Of a stretch of 64,000 nt of DNA, positions 1-11,694 are shown piece by piece. Positions within the stretch are counted from its first letter, which is position 1, and each line of letters begins with the position of its first letter. Source of the DNA: Larix kaempferi (Eukaryota > Streptophyta > Pinopsida > Pinales > Pinaceae); the NCBI GenBank assembly GCA_027924585.1, contig BSBM01000600.1:15869001-15933000 (forward strand), read 5' to 3'. Under the pieces are notes generated by a model that was given only the letters and a program-made list of their open reading frames with translations, ran no database searches and was not told the DNA's origin. A program made the translations under genes and the position numbers.

Positions 1-8
1 CATGATTG

Positions 9-430
9 AAGAAGGCTTTGTATGGGTTCAACAGGTACACATGATCGATAGTCATTTGACAAGCTTGATGATCACCATGGGTGATACGGATTTCAACATT
101 TGCTACAAGGTTGAAGATGGTTTCTATATACAGATGACATGCTTCTCTCAGACGGATGCAAGAAGGAACTCACCATAGAGTTCAAGTGATCTTGAGGCTC
201 ATATCAGTAGACCCATCTGACGGGAGATGGCACAGATAGATATACAGAAGATCACTCAATGCAGAGTGTGAATGATGTTCAGTAACAGAGGGAGGACAAT
301 ACTTAGATGTAGAAAAATCCATTCAGAGGGAGTAGATCTCAAAGTTAAAGAATCTTGGCATGATTCTTGTGATTAAATATGTGGCTGAGATCAGATGATA
401 TTTTTCCTTAGCCAAGGAAAATGTGAAGTA
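9..430 (+). pseudogene. copia reverse transcriptase remnant
   Basis: The translated motif KKALYG at 9-26 is the hallmark that precedes the KQAPR motif in copia reverse transcriptases. After it the frame is lost: stops and frameshifts occur throughout, and the YVDD catalytic motif cannot be found. The stretch at about 60-240 is clearly similar at the DNA level to 63645-63840, the RT remnant of copia D, which confirms the identity. It does not encode a working enzyme. Confidence 0.75.
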
Positions 431-450
431 GAGATCTGGGATGATGGACA

Positions 451-1080
451 GTGGTTTCTACAGTTTACAGACAAATGACTGGTTCGTTGATGTATTTGAC
501 GAATACCAGTCCAGATATATGCTTTGTTGTGAACACCCCGAGTCAGTATCTAGTTGATCCTAGACGTGTTCACCTGGTAGTTGCAAATCATGTGATGAGG
601 CACCGAAAAGGTATGATAGACTTTGGTCTATACTATGTTGGAGATCATGACTACAGATTGTATGGTTATACAGATGCAGATTGGGCCGGAAGTGTCTCAG
701 ACAGGAATATCACCTCAGGTGGATGTTATTGTCTGAGATCCACCATGATCTCATGGTTTAGCAGGAAGCAGTCTAGTGTTGCTCTCAACACAAGCTGAAG
801 CAGAGTATATAGTAGCTTGTTTTGCTAAGTTGTGAAGCCATATGGGTCTGAGAGTTGATGTCAGGTCTATTTGACCTGGAGTTGGATACCACGGTGATTC
901 TATGTGACAACTAGAGTTGTATAAAGATGACGGAGAACCCAACGTTCCATGACAAGTCAAAGCACATAGAAATACAGTATTTTTACATACAAGATATGGT
1001 ACATAAGGTATAAATAAAGCTCCAGTATGTGAGCACTTATGAGAAACTTGCTGATGTGTTGACTAAGCCTCTGTCTTGAG
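451..1080 (+). pseudogene. copia RT C-terminus and RNase H, frameshifted
   Basis: The frame from 451 carries the end of the RT domain (MTGSLMYLTN, then PDICFVVN) and the start of RNase H (YTDADWAGS at about 667-693, then the SWFSRKQSSVAL block). The frame breaks near 795. It resumes in another phase with the AEAEY block, the CDN motif near 905, FHDKSKHIEI near 945, and the terminal ADVLTKPLS signature at about 1050-1077, which is the usual end of copia pol. An in-frame stop follows CDN. The family normally degrades the RNA of RNA/DNA hybrids during reverse transcription; this copy is dead. Confidence 0.9.
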
Positions 1081-1149
1081 TGAAGTTTGAGTACTTCAGT
1101 GACAAGCTTGGTGTAGTTCGAAAGGACCTTCCTCGAAAGGGGGAGCAAT

Positions 1150-2400
1150 GTTGATGCTGCTGCTGATGATGTTGCAGTGGGATTGTATCATCCTTGGACA
1201 CATGGCCTAAAGGGATCCGTAGAGTCTTGTCTCTGAGAAAGATGGTGATGATGATGTTGTAGTGGGATTGTATCATCACTGGACACATGGACTAAAGGGA
1301 TCCATAGACTCTTGTCTCCGAGAAAGATGTTGATGATGATGTTTTAGTAGGATTGTATCATCCCTGGACACATGTCCTAAAGGGATCCATAGACTCTTGT
1401 CTCCGAGAAAGATGTTGATGTTGATGTAGTAGGAATATTGTATCATCCCTGGACACATGTCCTAAAAGGATCCGTAGACTCTTGTCTTCGAGAATGTGAT
1501 GATGATGATGATGATGATGTTGTGTTGGTAAATCGTAGATTTGATCTAGGTCACATCCATTATGAAAAAGGACTCGCTCTGTGGTGGTAAATCCTAGATT
1601 TGATCTAGGTCACATCCAATATGAAAAAGGACTGGCTCTGATTTGATCTAGGTCACATCCAGTATGAAAAAGGACTGTCTCTGTGGTGGTAAATCCTAGA
1701 TTTGATCTAGGTCACATCCAGTATGAAAAAGGACTGGCTCTGTGGTGGTAAATCCTAGATTTTATCTAGGTCACATCCAGTATGAAAAAGGACTGGCACT
1801 GTGGTTGGGATTGCATCTTCCCTGGACCTTAGTCCTAAAGTGATCTGGATACTTCTGTCCCTGAGAATGTGGATGGAGTGTATCTTCCTTGGACCTTAGT
1901 CCTAAAGTGATCTGGAGACTTCTGTCCCCGAGAATGTAGACAGGATTGCATCATCCTTGGAATTATGTCCTAAAGTGAGAGGGACTAATCATCTCGTAAC
2001 TGGATCAAGATTGCATCATCCTTGGCATTATGTCCTAAAGTGAGAGGGATTGATCATCCCGTAACTGGATTAGGATTGCATCATCCTTGGCATTATGTCC
2101 TAAAGTGAGAGGGACTGATCATCCCGTAATTGGATCAGGATTGCATCATCCTTGGCATTGTGTCCTAAAGTGAGAGGGATTGATCATCCCGTAATTGGAT
2201 CATGTATGTTGCAGGTTATGCTTCTATGATGATGTTGTTAATCGAAAGATCAAGATGATTATGTTGTTGATCGAAAGATCAAGATGATGATGTTGTTGAT
2301 CAAACTATCAAGATGATGATGTTGTTTCTGATCGAAAGATCTATATGTTGATGCTGTTGTTGTTGTATATGATCGAGTGATCGAGTGCTACAGAAGATGA
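1150..2400 (+). repeat. Five consecutive tandem arrays in the copia A 3' region
   Basis: Between the pol stop and the polypurine tract lie five different arrays in series. (1) About 1160-1500: four units of 85 bp, each with GATTGTATCATC and a CTTGTCTCCGAGAA block. (2) About 1526-1804: five units of about 60 bp, one of them shortened, carrying GATTTGATCTAGGTCACATC. (3) About 1806-1935: two units of about 63 bp with CTGGACCTTAGTCCTAAAG. (4) About 1943-2205: four units of 65 bp with GATTGCATCATCCTTGG. (5) About 2215-2400: short units of about 30 bp with GTTGTTGATCGAAAGATCAA. Arrays 1, 3 and 4 share a GATTG.ATC.TCC..GG core and so look related. No open frame runs through them. Confidence 0.9.
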
Positions 2401-2876
2401 AGGCTCAGTACTGTAGAAGATGATGCTCCAGGATTGAATATGTTGATGATGTACCAGTAGCTGTTCCATTTGCTGATGATGTTTGAAGAAAAATTTCGAT
2501 GATTTATATATGTATCACCATAATGCTGTTGATGATGCTCTCTCTCCTTGCTCCTTCAGTTGGTGTTGCTACTGTTAGTAGAATACCCTTCTCGTTAAGG
2601 GGGAGTGTTGAAATATTGTAACTTCGAAGAATATTCTATTTGTATTTTATTATTATTTATTCGGAGATGTTTTATTCCTCCGACATTATTGTATTTGATT
2701 ATGTAAAGTCATTGAAGTAAATCCTCCATTGTAAGTTGGGGCAATAGATCCCCTTTGAGTCATTTGTAATGGGGTATTTAAGTCCCCTAGAGAAGTCGGC
2801 CCAGTCAACATTAGTTGACTGGTAAAGTTAGTTGAGGCCGACATGTCAAGTTGTAAAATTAAAGTAGAAGTGAATG

Positions 2877-2885
2877 TATAAATAG
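2877..2885 (+). promoter_or_regulatory. TATA box in the copia A LTR
   Basis: TATAAATAG matches the plant TATA consensus. The same motif sits at the same place in the related LTRs at 60465 and, on the minus strand, at 29416 and 35337. In this 3' LTR it could drive transcription into the flanking DNA. Confidence 0.7.
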
Positions 2886-2944
2886 AGAGCTAGGCTCTCT
2901 CATTTATTCATTCATTCACACACACACTCACTTGTGTAATTCAT

Positions 2945-2948
<4 letters not shown>

Positions 2949-2990
<42 letters not shown>
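2949..2990 (+). repeat. (GA)n microsatellite inside the LTR
   Basis: About 21 uninterrupted GA dinucleotides lie some 65 bp downstream of the LTR TATA box, so they would be in the transcribed leader. The sister LTR at 60169 lacks this run. Confidence 0.95.
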
Positions 2991-2994
<4 letters not shown>

Positions 2995-3225
2995 CAAGGA
3001 GAAGGATCACTTGTTTGGGGTTTTGTCTTTTTACTCTTGATCACCTATATTGAGGAAGTTTTGCTGGGTTTTCTTCCCCTAGAGGGTTTCCTAGGATAAA
3101 TTTGTGTCTCTTGTGTTTATGATGTGCTTGTTATTATTTCAGTGATCCTGTATCCTGTATATGTTATTGTTGTGAAATTGAATTGAATACTGATGTTATC
3201 TATCTTAGAATATTGAATCTTAACA

Positions 3226-3857
3226 ATTTTCTGGGCGTTTTTGGCACTTCAAAACATGGTTTAATTCAAAGTTGTGATTTCTGGTTTTTCTCACTGCTGG
3301 GCATGTGTAATGGATGAAAAATGATGCTTAGATATTCAAAAATGGAATGCGAATGAGTAAAAACGAATTCCCATGAGGTAGAGTGACTTGTGGGTCAAGG
3401 AAATAGAGCCCAAACCTTGCCATATGAATTTCTGGGCTGCCCATGCTCCATTGAAGCCATAGACTGTTTCTTCAACCACTTCCTTACAACAGAATTAAAT
3501 GTCAGCAAGGAAATTCAAATGGGTTCTCAAAATGACATTTGGCAGCATATGGTTCAACACCACAACCCCCTCACGACTCCCTAGTGGAATACACATGGCC
3601 CCCTCTTATTAGTTTCTTCCATAGCCAATTTTTGGTATTTTTATTGCAATATTAATATTTACATCATTTTACAATGTTCCATGGCTTAATAGCACATGGA
3701 TAGCGTAATATCAAATACTTTCATTTTAAAATAAAATATGAGCATCCACTAGCGGGGCCTTGGCCTTGAGCTCCACTCTAGGGAAACATACATCGCATGT
3801 ATACAATATTTACATTAAAAGCCAATATATCCTAAGGGTCAAAATGGGGGTATTACA
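3226..3857. other. Spacer with no recognised gene
   Basis: This is unique-looking sequence between the copia A LTR and the duplicated block. A 64-codon open frame at 3390-3584 has no recognisable domain and I do not call it a gene. The last 25 bases end GGGGGTATTACA, resembling the GGGTATTACA at 5116-5125. Confidence 0.5.
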
Positions 3858-5251
3858 CATAGATTTATATAGGTCAAGATCACATGCACCACAATATTAT
3901 TTAGATCATCAAATACTACTTAGATCTGGTTACAAAGCACATGCAATACACATTTGTTCCTCTAGATAATCCATTAGATTTAATACAAAGATAGATGCAT
4001 AAACAACCATAGCATTAGAATATGCAAATACATAATTCAAAGAGCATATGACACAAAGGTCTAGAGTGCAAGGAACTCATATGTTCTAAGTACTTCTGAT
4101 CAATCTACAACTACTGTGGGGATTTCCTCAATCCACCCAATCGTTGATCTGTAGGAAACTTACATTCTTAGTTTCCCCACAATCACCCCCAAGCCGAGTC
4201 CTAATATCTCTAGGGATTCTTTCAACTTTATATTCCATTTAACTTGCAGATCTACATTCCAACTTAGGTTTCCTATCTATCCAATAACACTTTACAAATA
4301 CCTATGATTTAATCCAGGTAGTATGCCTACTAACCAACAACCAATACTCCAACCTATAGATACAATACTGCTACCAACCAACAACCAATACTCTAGCCTA
4401 TACAAATAATACTACAATTAAACAATACCTAGGTAGTCCTCTTACCAGCAGGTACACAACACCTCAGTGCTCACACTCTATGGCCATATAAAATCTTCAA
4501 CCATGAATGGACTTGGAACTTGGTCATTTGCATGTAGATACCAAGAGGATAGTTCACTCCCCTTTCAGTTTCCATCTTTTTCTTCATTATAGATTCATAA
4601 TTCTTTGCTCTTCTTTTCAATTTGTTCATTGTTCATGCTTTTCATTTCAGATTTCTCTTCCCGATTTCATATCTTTAGATTTATATTTTGATGTATTCTT
4701 CTTTCTTCTTCCACCAAGACAATTAACCCCTTGGCATTATCTTTTTCCCCTCTTTTGTAAAAGAGGCATTTATTATTCTTAGTCAATTCCTTAGGTGATG
4801 AAACCTATCTAGGAGTTCCAATTCTAGAAGGGTCTCTTCATCTTCTTATTTACTCTCTTCTTATTCACTTTATTTATTTATTTTTAATTTAGATTTCAGT
4901 TTAATTCCCTTTTCTGTTTAGCTTTCTTAATCCTTTTTGTTTACTTTAGTTCTTTCCCTAAAGAGACCAGGACCCCTCATTCATTGGTTATCCCACACAT
5001 CACAAGAATATTTTTAGCATAGGTTTATAAACAAACCAAATACATAGTACCATCAATCATATCATTACAATGTTTACAAAATACTTAGCTGCATATAGGG
5101 GTTGACATTTCAGGGTATTACAAATAGTGTATCAATTGGCATATAATTTATTGGTTTTTGAGTTCATATAATAATTTATTTATTTATTTATTTTATTTTC
5201 AAACTTACACTTAAAAATCATGTCCACAAATTCGAATCAGTGCAAATAAAA
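3858..5251 (+). repeat. Duplicated block, first copy, part 1
   Basis: This stretch is colinear with 51938-53317 and shares its start (ACATAGATTTATATAGG), nearly all internal sequence and its end. It is AT-rich with pyrimidine-rich runs and has no convincing gene. A frame at 4507-4782 is also open in the other copy (52584-52859), but it encodes a low-complexity F/S/L-rich peptide and is probably chance. The sequence GGGTATTACA at 5116-5125 would read TGTAATACCC on the minus strand, a common LTR start, so part of this block may be an old solo LTR; I found no target duplication to prove it. The block continues at 27025. Confidence 0.75.
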
Positions 5252-5386
5252 GGGAACATTCGAGTATCTCAGAATGTCCTTCGGTTTACTCAATGCAGGA
5301 TCTACATTTCAGAGGGCAATGGACTTTGCCTTTAAGGATATTACGGGAAAGATCATCGAGATTTATCAAGATGATATGAAAGTTTT
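5252..5386 (+). pseudogene. Gypsy RT fragment, left half
   Basis: The translation shows MSFGLLNAGSTFQRAMD followed by IYQDDMKV, the conserved MPFGL.NA..TFQR and Y.DD blocks of a Ty3/gypsy reverse transcriptase. The fragment is interrupted at 5386 by gypsy 1 and resumes at 26973. The two halves together are only about 187 bp and are absent from the second copy of the block (around 53318), so a short piece of an RT gene was inserted here before gypsy 1 arrived. Confidence 0.85.
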
Positions 5387-6379
5387 TGATGCAAGTCACC
5401 TTACTCGAATACTTTCTTGCTTAACAATACACATGACGCAAACCACAATGTTTACAAAACAGGTGTAAAACAGGATGCCAGAAGTGGCTTTATATTACTT
5501 CTATGAATTCGGTTACAATGCGCAATAACTGTAAACAAATAACTAACTACAGCCGGCCTCAGCCGTTACAACTTAGAAGTAATTGTGGTGTGTTCTCCCT
5601 ATGTGTCGACCTCACCCTCTCCTGGTTCAACTCTGAACGCTGAGCTATGGTTCAATCTCAACCCTCTTCTTCGGTCGATGTGACTCTTCACAACTTCTCT
5701 CGGCTTTGTTCTCTGATATCGCTGATCAAAGACTAAAGATCCTCTTCTGATTTCCTCTCCTACGTCTTCTACCCTGCTGTTGCTGTTCTTGAGACTGCTG
5801 CAATCCCCGAGACACGCATCCTCCTGTCTGCCGATCCTTCCAAATCCTGCGAACCTGCACTGTCAGCTCCTAGCCGTGCTGCACAGCCTCTGTCCATGAC
5901 ATCACCTGTCATGTCCTTCACCAACTTGCAATAACTGTAATAAATTCCTTAGCAACCTTGAATGGCTACCAGGTATAGTCCCTTGACTTTCTGCCCTTCC
6001 GACCCTGCTACAATAGTCGATCACATCTCGACCTTCCTATCGGCTTGTTTCTCATCTTATACGGTTCTCCAGTCCTCCCTTTCCTCTGCGCTTGGCTCCG
6101 CCAAACCTGTCGCGTCGTAGTTCGACCACTCATCGACTACTCAATGTCTTACTCCTTTCACTTGTCGTCTATTGACTAATTCCTATTGATTCTCGACCAA
6201 TCGCAACATCTGCTGTGCTGCTCCAGTCGGTTGCACTTTGACTGTTTCTGCTCGACTTGTTGACTTCGGCAAGTCAACCTGCTCTTCGCACCAGTGGTCA
6301 TCGGCAACCCCGCTGGTTGGCTCCCCCTCCTGTCGATCAACTTTGACTGATCTTCCTAGGCCCCGATGCACCTGCATTA
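5387..6379 (-). repeat. 3' LTR of gypsy 1
   Basis: Read on the plus strand it begins TGATGCAAGTCACC and ends CCTGCATTA (TGCATCA in the partner). It matches 25975-26967 along its whole length with scattered substitutions. The neighbouring GACTCCCCAAGTG (6380-6392) is the polypurine tract read on the opposite strand. Confidence 0.93.
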
Positions 6380-6399
6380 GACTCCCCAAGTGAAAAAGA

Positions 6400-6915
6400 A
6401 TTCGACTGCTCCATAAGTCTCCTGAAATATTCTTCGAAAATCCATGTCGCCTCCTGCAACTCATCATCCTTCCATCACACCAAGTATTACTTCTTCCGTG
6501 CGCTACATGTTCGTCCAACCTCGCTCTCTTCGATTACCTCTGCGATCTCTTCCTTGTGTCGATCTGGAATTTGGTTTGTCGAGTCGATGCTTATCACCTC
6601 CCCGCTTCCATTGCTTGACCCTTCTTCAAATTTGTACAGATCTGAAACATTGAATGTTGCTGAAATGTTCAAGTCTTCCGACAACTCCAACACATAAGCA
6701 TTGTCCGAAATTTTCTTCAGAATTCTGCATGGTCCTATCTTTTTCAGCTTCAGCTTGTTGTATGTTCCTGTCGGAAATATCTCCTTCCGTAAATATGCAT
6801 AGAATAAATCCTCTTCCTGGAATGATTGTAGCCTCTTTTTCTTGTCGAACCTCAACTTATATGCCGCGTTACTCATCTCTATGTGCTTTTGCACATTTTC
6901 ATGAACTTCATGCAT
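6400..6915 (-). pseudogene. Gypsy 1 integrase C-terminus with chromodomain-like tail
   Basis: The minus-strand frame 6915-6487 contains the GPCRILKKISDNAYVLEL and FNVSDLYKFEEG blocks, the conserved GPF.I...I..NAY.L.LP and FNV.DL.PF motifs of gypsy integrase C-termini. Further downstream are EVIEESEVG and, in and around stops, YLV-WK and EATWI. This is the pattern of a chromodomain (aromatic residues and the WKG/ATWE blocks), which in chromoviruses directs integration to marked chromatin. A stop near 6487 separates the two parts. The chromodomain call is an inference from short motifs. Confidence 0.75.
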
Positions 6916-7500
6916 ATGCTCTGCGAACGATTCTGCATCCGTGCTCTTCCTAGTTTATGTCGGCAATTCGACCAAATCCACCACTCCGTGTGGGATTCTC
7001 CCCTGAACAATCTGGAATGGACTCAATCCTGTCAACCGAGTCACAGAATTGTTGTATGCAAACTCTGCCTATGCCAACACATTCTCCCACTACTTGGGTT
7101 TGTCGGCAGCTAGACATCACAGAAGGTTTCCCAAACTTCTGTTGACCACCTCGGTCTGTCCATCTGTCTGTGGATGGTATGCCGAGCTAAACTGCAACTT
7201 CGTGTCTAGTTTCTTCCATAGGGTTCTCCAGAAATGCCCCATAAACTTGGTATCCCGATACGACGTGATACTCTTTGGAAACCCATGCAATCTGACTATC
7301 TCCTTGAAGAATAGTACAACAATCCCTGTGGCATCACTCATCTTCTTACATGGTATGAAATGTGCCATCTTCGAAAATCTGTCGACTACAACAAATATCG
7401 AATCACTTGCTGAGTCTTCGGTAATCCTAACACAAAATCCATGCTAAGATGCTCCCAAGGGTTATTTGGTACTGGCAATGGTGTATACAACCCCTTGTTC
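6916..7500 (-). pseudogene. Gypsy 1 integrase catalytic core
   Basis: The minus strand encodes [10 protein letters not shown] (first catalytic D), then [16 protein letters not shown], then [14 protein letters not shown] (second D) and [16 protein letters not shown] (catalytic E). All three residues of the DDE triad can be read. Frameshifts occur near 7425 and stops near 7117 and 7100. The rve-type core joins the element's cDNA to chromosomal DNA. It continues the pol frame from 7500-8489. Confidence 0.88.
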
Positions 7501-8489
7501 TAACTCCTTCCCTTTTCCAACTGGAAAAATTGACATTGTCGAACCCATCTTCCGACATCTGTCGACATCCCTAGCCAGAAATACTTCTTGTCAACCAGTG
7601 CTTTGGTCTTGTTGATGCCAAAGTGTCCTGCTAACCCCCCATTATGAAACTCTCGGATTAGGTTCTCTCTTACTGATCCTATGAGAATACACAATTGAAT
7701 TCCCCTGAACAGATAGCCTTCTTGGATGAAGTAACTCAAATATGGAGTTCTGTCGATACTCCAAGGTTCACGACAAGCCTTCCATGCTTTCGCAAAATCC
7801 TCGTCGGTCTCATACTCCATCTTTATCGACTCTATTCCTATTGCCTGAACTATTGTCATGCTCAATAGTGCAACTCTCCTGCTCAATGCGTCGACAACTT
7901 TATTCGACTTTCCCGACCTATGTCGCAGCACGAATGTGTGTCTCTCAAGTAGCTCCACCCACTTCATGTGTCTCTGATCCAATTTCGACTGAGTGTTCAA
8001 ATACTTCAGTGCTTGGTGATCTGTGTACAACACAAATTCCTTGGGAAACAAATAATGCCTCCACTTCTTTAGTGCTTGAACGATAGCATAAAAATCCTGG
8101 TCATAGACCGAATACTTCTGCTTCGCTCCATTCAAATTTTCACTAAAGAATGCAATTGGTTGGCCCTCCTGGCTCAACACTGCTCCAATTACCGTTCCAC
8201 TTGCATCACAATCGACCTGGAAAACTTTGTCAAAGTCTGGGAGCGCTAAGACTGGGCTCTCAGTGACCTTTTCCTTCAACTCGTTGAAAGATTTATGGGC
8301 TTCGTCCGTCCACTTGAACTCACCCTTTCTCATGCATTTTGTCAGTGGTGCACAAATTCGACTGAATCCCCGAATGAACTTCCGGTAGAAACTAGCAAGT
8401 CCATGGAAACGTCTTACTCCAGTCGTACTTGTCGGTTTCGGCCAATCCACTATTGCCTTCACCTTCTCCGGGTCCATCACCAACCCTTT
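7500..8489 (-). pseudogene. Gypsy 1 RT end, RNase H and integrase zinc domain
   Basis: A long minus-strand open frame of about 330 codons. It begins with the RT C-terminus (MDPEKVKAIVDWP, RFHGLASFYRKFI). RNase H follows: VDCDASGTVIGAVLSQ with its catalytic D, FYAIVQALKKWRHYL, YTDHQALKYL. After that comes the integrase H2C2 zinc domain (EFHNGGLAGHFG and the CQFFQ region, where the usual CQxxK has changed). Its upstream end is cut at 8489 by the LTR of gypsy 2, and the RT frame continues at 23206 in register. This is the best preserved part of gypsy 1. Confidence 0.93.
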
Positions 8490-9175
8490 TGTAGCTAGGG
8501 TTTTCACCCTAGCTTGTGCAAATGAGCACCTACTAAGGAGAAGGGACTCCTTAGTAGCAGTTCAGAAAATACAGTAAAGCAAAACAGTAAACTACTCTAA
8601 GCATGTGCATAAACAGAAAAGACAAGATAATAAAATGTTTTTTGTATTGATTATACCTCCAATGTGAAGGTTGATGAAGCCTTTGTAGCAGTCCAAGAGG
8701 GTTACTTCCAAGCTCCAATGTTGTTCCTTCCTCTTTCTCCAAAGGGTTTTGGAAATGGGCCAAAGGGGCACTCAAATGTGAAAGTAGCTCAAGGGTGAGC
8801 TAGGGTTTCAGGAGTGATTTTGGCAGAGTAAGGGTGTGGTTGACTGTGGATATGAAATGAGGGGCCTCCATCACCTATTTATAGGTTTTTAGTGGTGGAG
8901 TGCTGGCCCATGGTTTTGGGCACCATATGGTTTAGGTCAGCTGTATAGGGTTTTTGCTTCCTTTTTCCCTCTTTTTTCTCTTTTTTGTATTTTTTATTCC
9001 CTTTTTAGAGGGTTTTTTCTATTTTAGAGGAATTTTGGATTATTTTGAGGGAAAAGGGGGTTTTTTGGCCTTTTGGAGGCTTTTTAATGGGTTTTTAAGG
9101 TTTTGGAGGCAAATATGGACAAACGAGTCATGTAATGGGGTAGATGAGGTAGTGAGCACTTTTTGGGTGTTAACA
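8490..9175 (-). repeat. 3' LTR of gypsy 2
   Basis: A 686-bp LTR, plus-strand ends TGTAGCTAGG and GTGTTAACA. It matches 22534-23205 almost throughout, with a short extra stretch near 9040-9100. The following GATTGCCCCCTGATG (9176-9190) is the polypurine tract in reverse. Confidence 0.95.
8875..8883 (-). promoter_or_regulatory. TATA box in the gypsy 2 LTR
   Basis: CTATTTATA reads TATAAATAG on the element's coding strand. The same motif is in the partner LTR near 22934-22942. Confidence 0.65.
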
Positions 9176-11660
9176 GATTGCCCCCTGATGTGTGAAGGCA
9201 GGAGCTCATCGTATGGCCGATAGACATCATAAGTCTTTTATGGTTTTCCTGGGGTGTGGAGAGGAGAAGAAACGAACTAGAGCCCGGAACAACGGTCCCG
9301 AACAAATTGCAAAAACTGAAAGTACATGATCTCAATAATAAATGAGGAATAATATGAACATATGGATGAGGCGGGCATTCCCATGCTCGTATCAAGATAT
9401 AGAACAATAACAAGGGGGTCCAATAAATGGGGACCTAAAAATACATGGCCTCAAAGGAGGAAGACTCTCAATATATGGACGAGGAGGGCATACCCATGCT
9501 CGTATCAAGATACATAAAAAATAACTGTGAGGCCCGAAAATGTGGGCCTGAAGGATACATGGAGAACCACTGTTTACATCATAAGGGTCCAGAGGGGACA
9601 CAAATCTGGGACATACTGCTGGGCTGACCATGTCTGAGCTGAAGGATTGATACAATGGAATAAAAATAGTGCTGCTGAGTGTGGTACCAGAGGAACTAAT
9701 GAATTGTTGGATCATAGTGACGGGGACTCATACCCTCAATGGTACACTGAACTGGAACTGAATTGGGTACTCAAGGAAGCATATATCTGGGTGGCTTCCG
9801 AATACAATCGCCTACGCAACCCGGACATCCACGGGAACATATAACTGGGCATTCCGAAGTGACTCACCAATGTGCTAGAGTCGGGGGAAATCCGGGGTCT
9901 TCGACCAATAACTGAAGGGATATAAACCCTGCGCGATTCTCAACGATGCAATCAAGGTGTTGAAATCGAGCATGTGAGAAACAACCACTCAGAGAGGCAA
10001 TGATGACTCTTCTCGAAATGGTCCGTAGGCACTCACCACAGATGGTGATGAGTCCAAGGCGCAGGGACCTCTTGGTCTATCCTCTGGAATAGAGGGGCTG
10101 TCGTCGATAGAGGGAGACCTGCAACTAGCAAGGCAATGATGTTTCCTTGATAGGAGCGCGAGGTGGAGAACCGAAGTGTGAGAGTACTGATGGTAGGACT
10201 GTCATACTGTGGGGGATAACTGGGAAAGTAGAGTGGGTGGACTCAAACTTCCTTTGTTCAGAGTATGATGGCGGGGATGATCGAGCAACATATGAAACTG
10301 ACTGGTGGGAAAGGGATCATAGCTGTAATGGATCAAGGATAGTGACTGGGGTGAGTGAGACTCAAGTGGGTGTAAAATGGTAGGAGACTGCAGAATACTC
10401 TGAACAAAGGCGACCTTATTAGGGGTGCTGCCGAGATGATCAATCATAGTGCCAAGAGGCATGGGGGGACTTCTTCATGGGTTAAGGAACGAGAAGAAGT
10501 GTGTTTAAAATGGTAATATCATGTGGATTTATACGATCCTAGGACAGTTCATGCTTGTGATTGCTTTCAATTTTAAGGAGTCTGAAAGCGATAAGAAGAC
10601 TCTGAAATAATGGAATGGTACTATCGTGTGGATTTGTACGAGCCCAGGACAGTTCATGCTTGTGGTTGCTTTCAATTTTAGAGAGTCTAAAAGCGATAAG
10701 AGGACTCCATGGGGTTGCTTTTTCATGTGTTAGTCTCCAAGGCCCGAAGAAGCATAAAAGGATGCAATGAAGAACTCTTCTAGCCGGTGTGACTAGAGTA
10801 TTCTTTTTTCATAATTAGTCTACCAGGTCCGGAAAAGGGTTAAACTTATACCAGATAGACACCCTTTCGGGTACTTTAACGAACATGAAAGGAAGCAAGA
10901 TTGCTCGACGATCTTTTCATTGTTTTAGGAGTTAGAAAAGAGATTAATAGAAACTCCCTAAGTGCCTTTTTCGTAAAGGACTTGTCTGGCCCGAAAAAGG
11001 GATAAAATTATATCGAACAAAAGGAATGGCCAAGCAAGGAGGAAGTGCTCAATCAAGGAACATTGATGATGACCAAGAACGAGGGAGGGGGGGAACACTG
11101 GTGGGCCTCCTTGCAGGATAATGAATGGTGGCAAAATAATGAAATAATTACAGTATGAAAGGAGTGAATGGCTTATGTAAAAATGTGGAACAATCTGATG
11201 GCGGTCGATGTGGTGCGCAAATCGAGGCAGCAAGGTGTCGGTACACAATGTTGAAACTGTACCTGGTGAGAGCGAGAAATGATCTCAAGCATCATCACAA
11301 GCTCGGAAAAATGAATTCGGCAATATAAAAAGTGTCAAAAAATGGAGAACGACCGAAGTGGCACGCAAACCAAGGCGACGAGGGGCATTTTGAAAAAAAT
11401 ACCCAAAAAATCTAGGGGTGAGAGCAAGAAATGATCTCAAGCATCATCACGGGCTCGGAAAAATGAATCCGATGATATAAAATATATAAAAAACAGAGAG
11501 CAGCCGAAGTGGCACGTAAACCGAGGCGACTAGTGGTGTTTAAAAAAAAATGCTCAAAAAATGATGTGGAAAAAATAAGAAAAAAAGTTGACCATCATGG
11601 TGGTCTCATCGTGCTGATTCCAAGGGTGGAAACGGTTTGAAAAATGGACTCCGTATGGGT
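9176..11660 (-). other. Gypsy 2 3' non-coding region with three tandem duplications
   Basis: No domain-bearing frame is found here. Three pairs of direct repeats are visible. Blocks at about 9359 and 9472 (113 bp apart) share CCCATGCTCGTATCAAGATA. Blocks at about 10511 and 10616 (105 bp apart) share GGACAGTTCATGCTTGTG and AGCGATAAGA. Blocks at about 11266 and 11418 (152 bp apart) share GAAATGATCTCAAGCATCAT. Long 3' regions between pol and LTR are known in Tat-type elements; this one separates pol from the LTR together with the antisense gene. Confidence 0.8.
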
Positions 11661-11694
11661 TCAGAATGGCCAAAACGAGAAAAAGTCAATGGAC

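Larger units (their letters stand above)
1..3225 (+). mobile_element. Ty1/copia retrotransposon A, 3' part only
   Basis: This is the 3' portion of a copia element cut by the left edge of the window. In order it holds a broken reverse transcriptase, a broken RNase H, about 1.25 kb of tandem repeats, a purine-rich tract (AAGGGGGAG, 2597-2605) and an LTR that starts TGTTG and ends TAACA. Its RT/RNase H and LTR closely resemble the elements at 29104-35671 and from 60169 onward, so the three form one family. The 5' part, and hence the matching target duplication, lies outside the window; the five bases after the LTR are ATTTT. The element is not capable of coding for an intact protein. Confidence 0.9.
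2606..3225 (+). repeat. 3' LTR of copia A
   Basis: The 620-bp LTR starts TGTTGAAATATTG directly after the purine-rich AAGGGGGAG and ends CTTAACA. The LTR at 60169-60772 has the same start, end, TATA position and internal blocks (for example GGAGATGTTTTATTCCTCCG here). A TATA box at 2877-2885 and a GA microsatellite lie in its second half. Confidence 0.9.

Noticed and set aside
1160-2205. Regularly spaced repeats that superficially suggest a CRISPR array
   Set aside because: Units are contiguous tandem repeats without unique spacers, inside a plant retrotransposon.
3390-3584. 64-codon open frame near the copia A LTR
   Set aside because: No domain, no conserved counterpart, no promoter or intron signals; expected by chance in this much sequence.
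4507-4782. 91-codon frame open in both block copies (also 52584-52859)
   Set aside because: Conserved only because the DNA is duplicated. The peptide is a low-complexity F/S/L-rich product of pyrimidine tracts.
6444-7447. Plus-strand frames opposite the gypsy 1 integrase
   Set aside because: Complementary shadows of a clearly identified minus-strand pol region.
9445-10462. Several 60-90-codon frames on both strands in the gypsy 2 3' region
   Set aside because: Short, mutually overlapping, without motifs; the region looks like non-coding sequence with local duplications.
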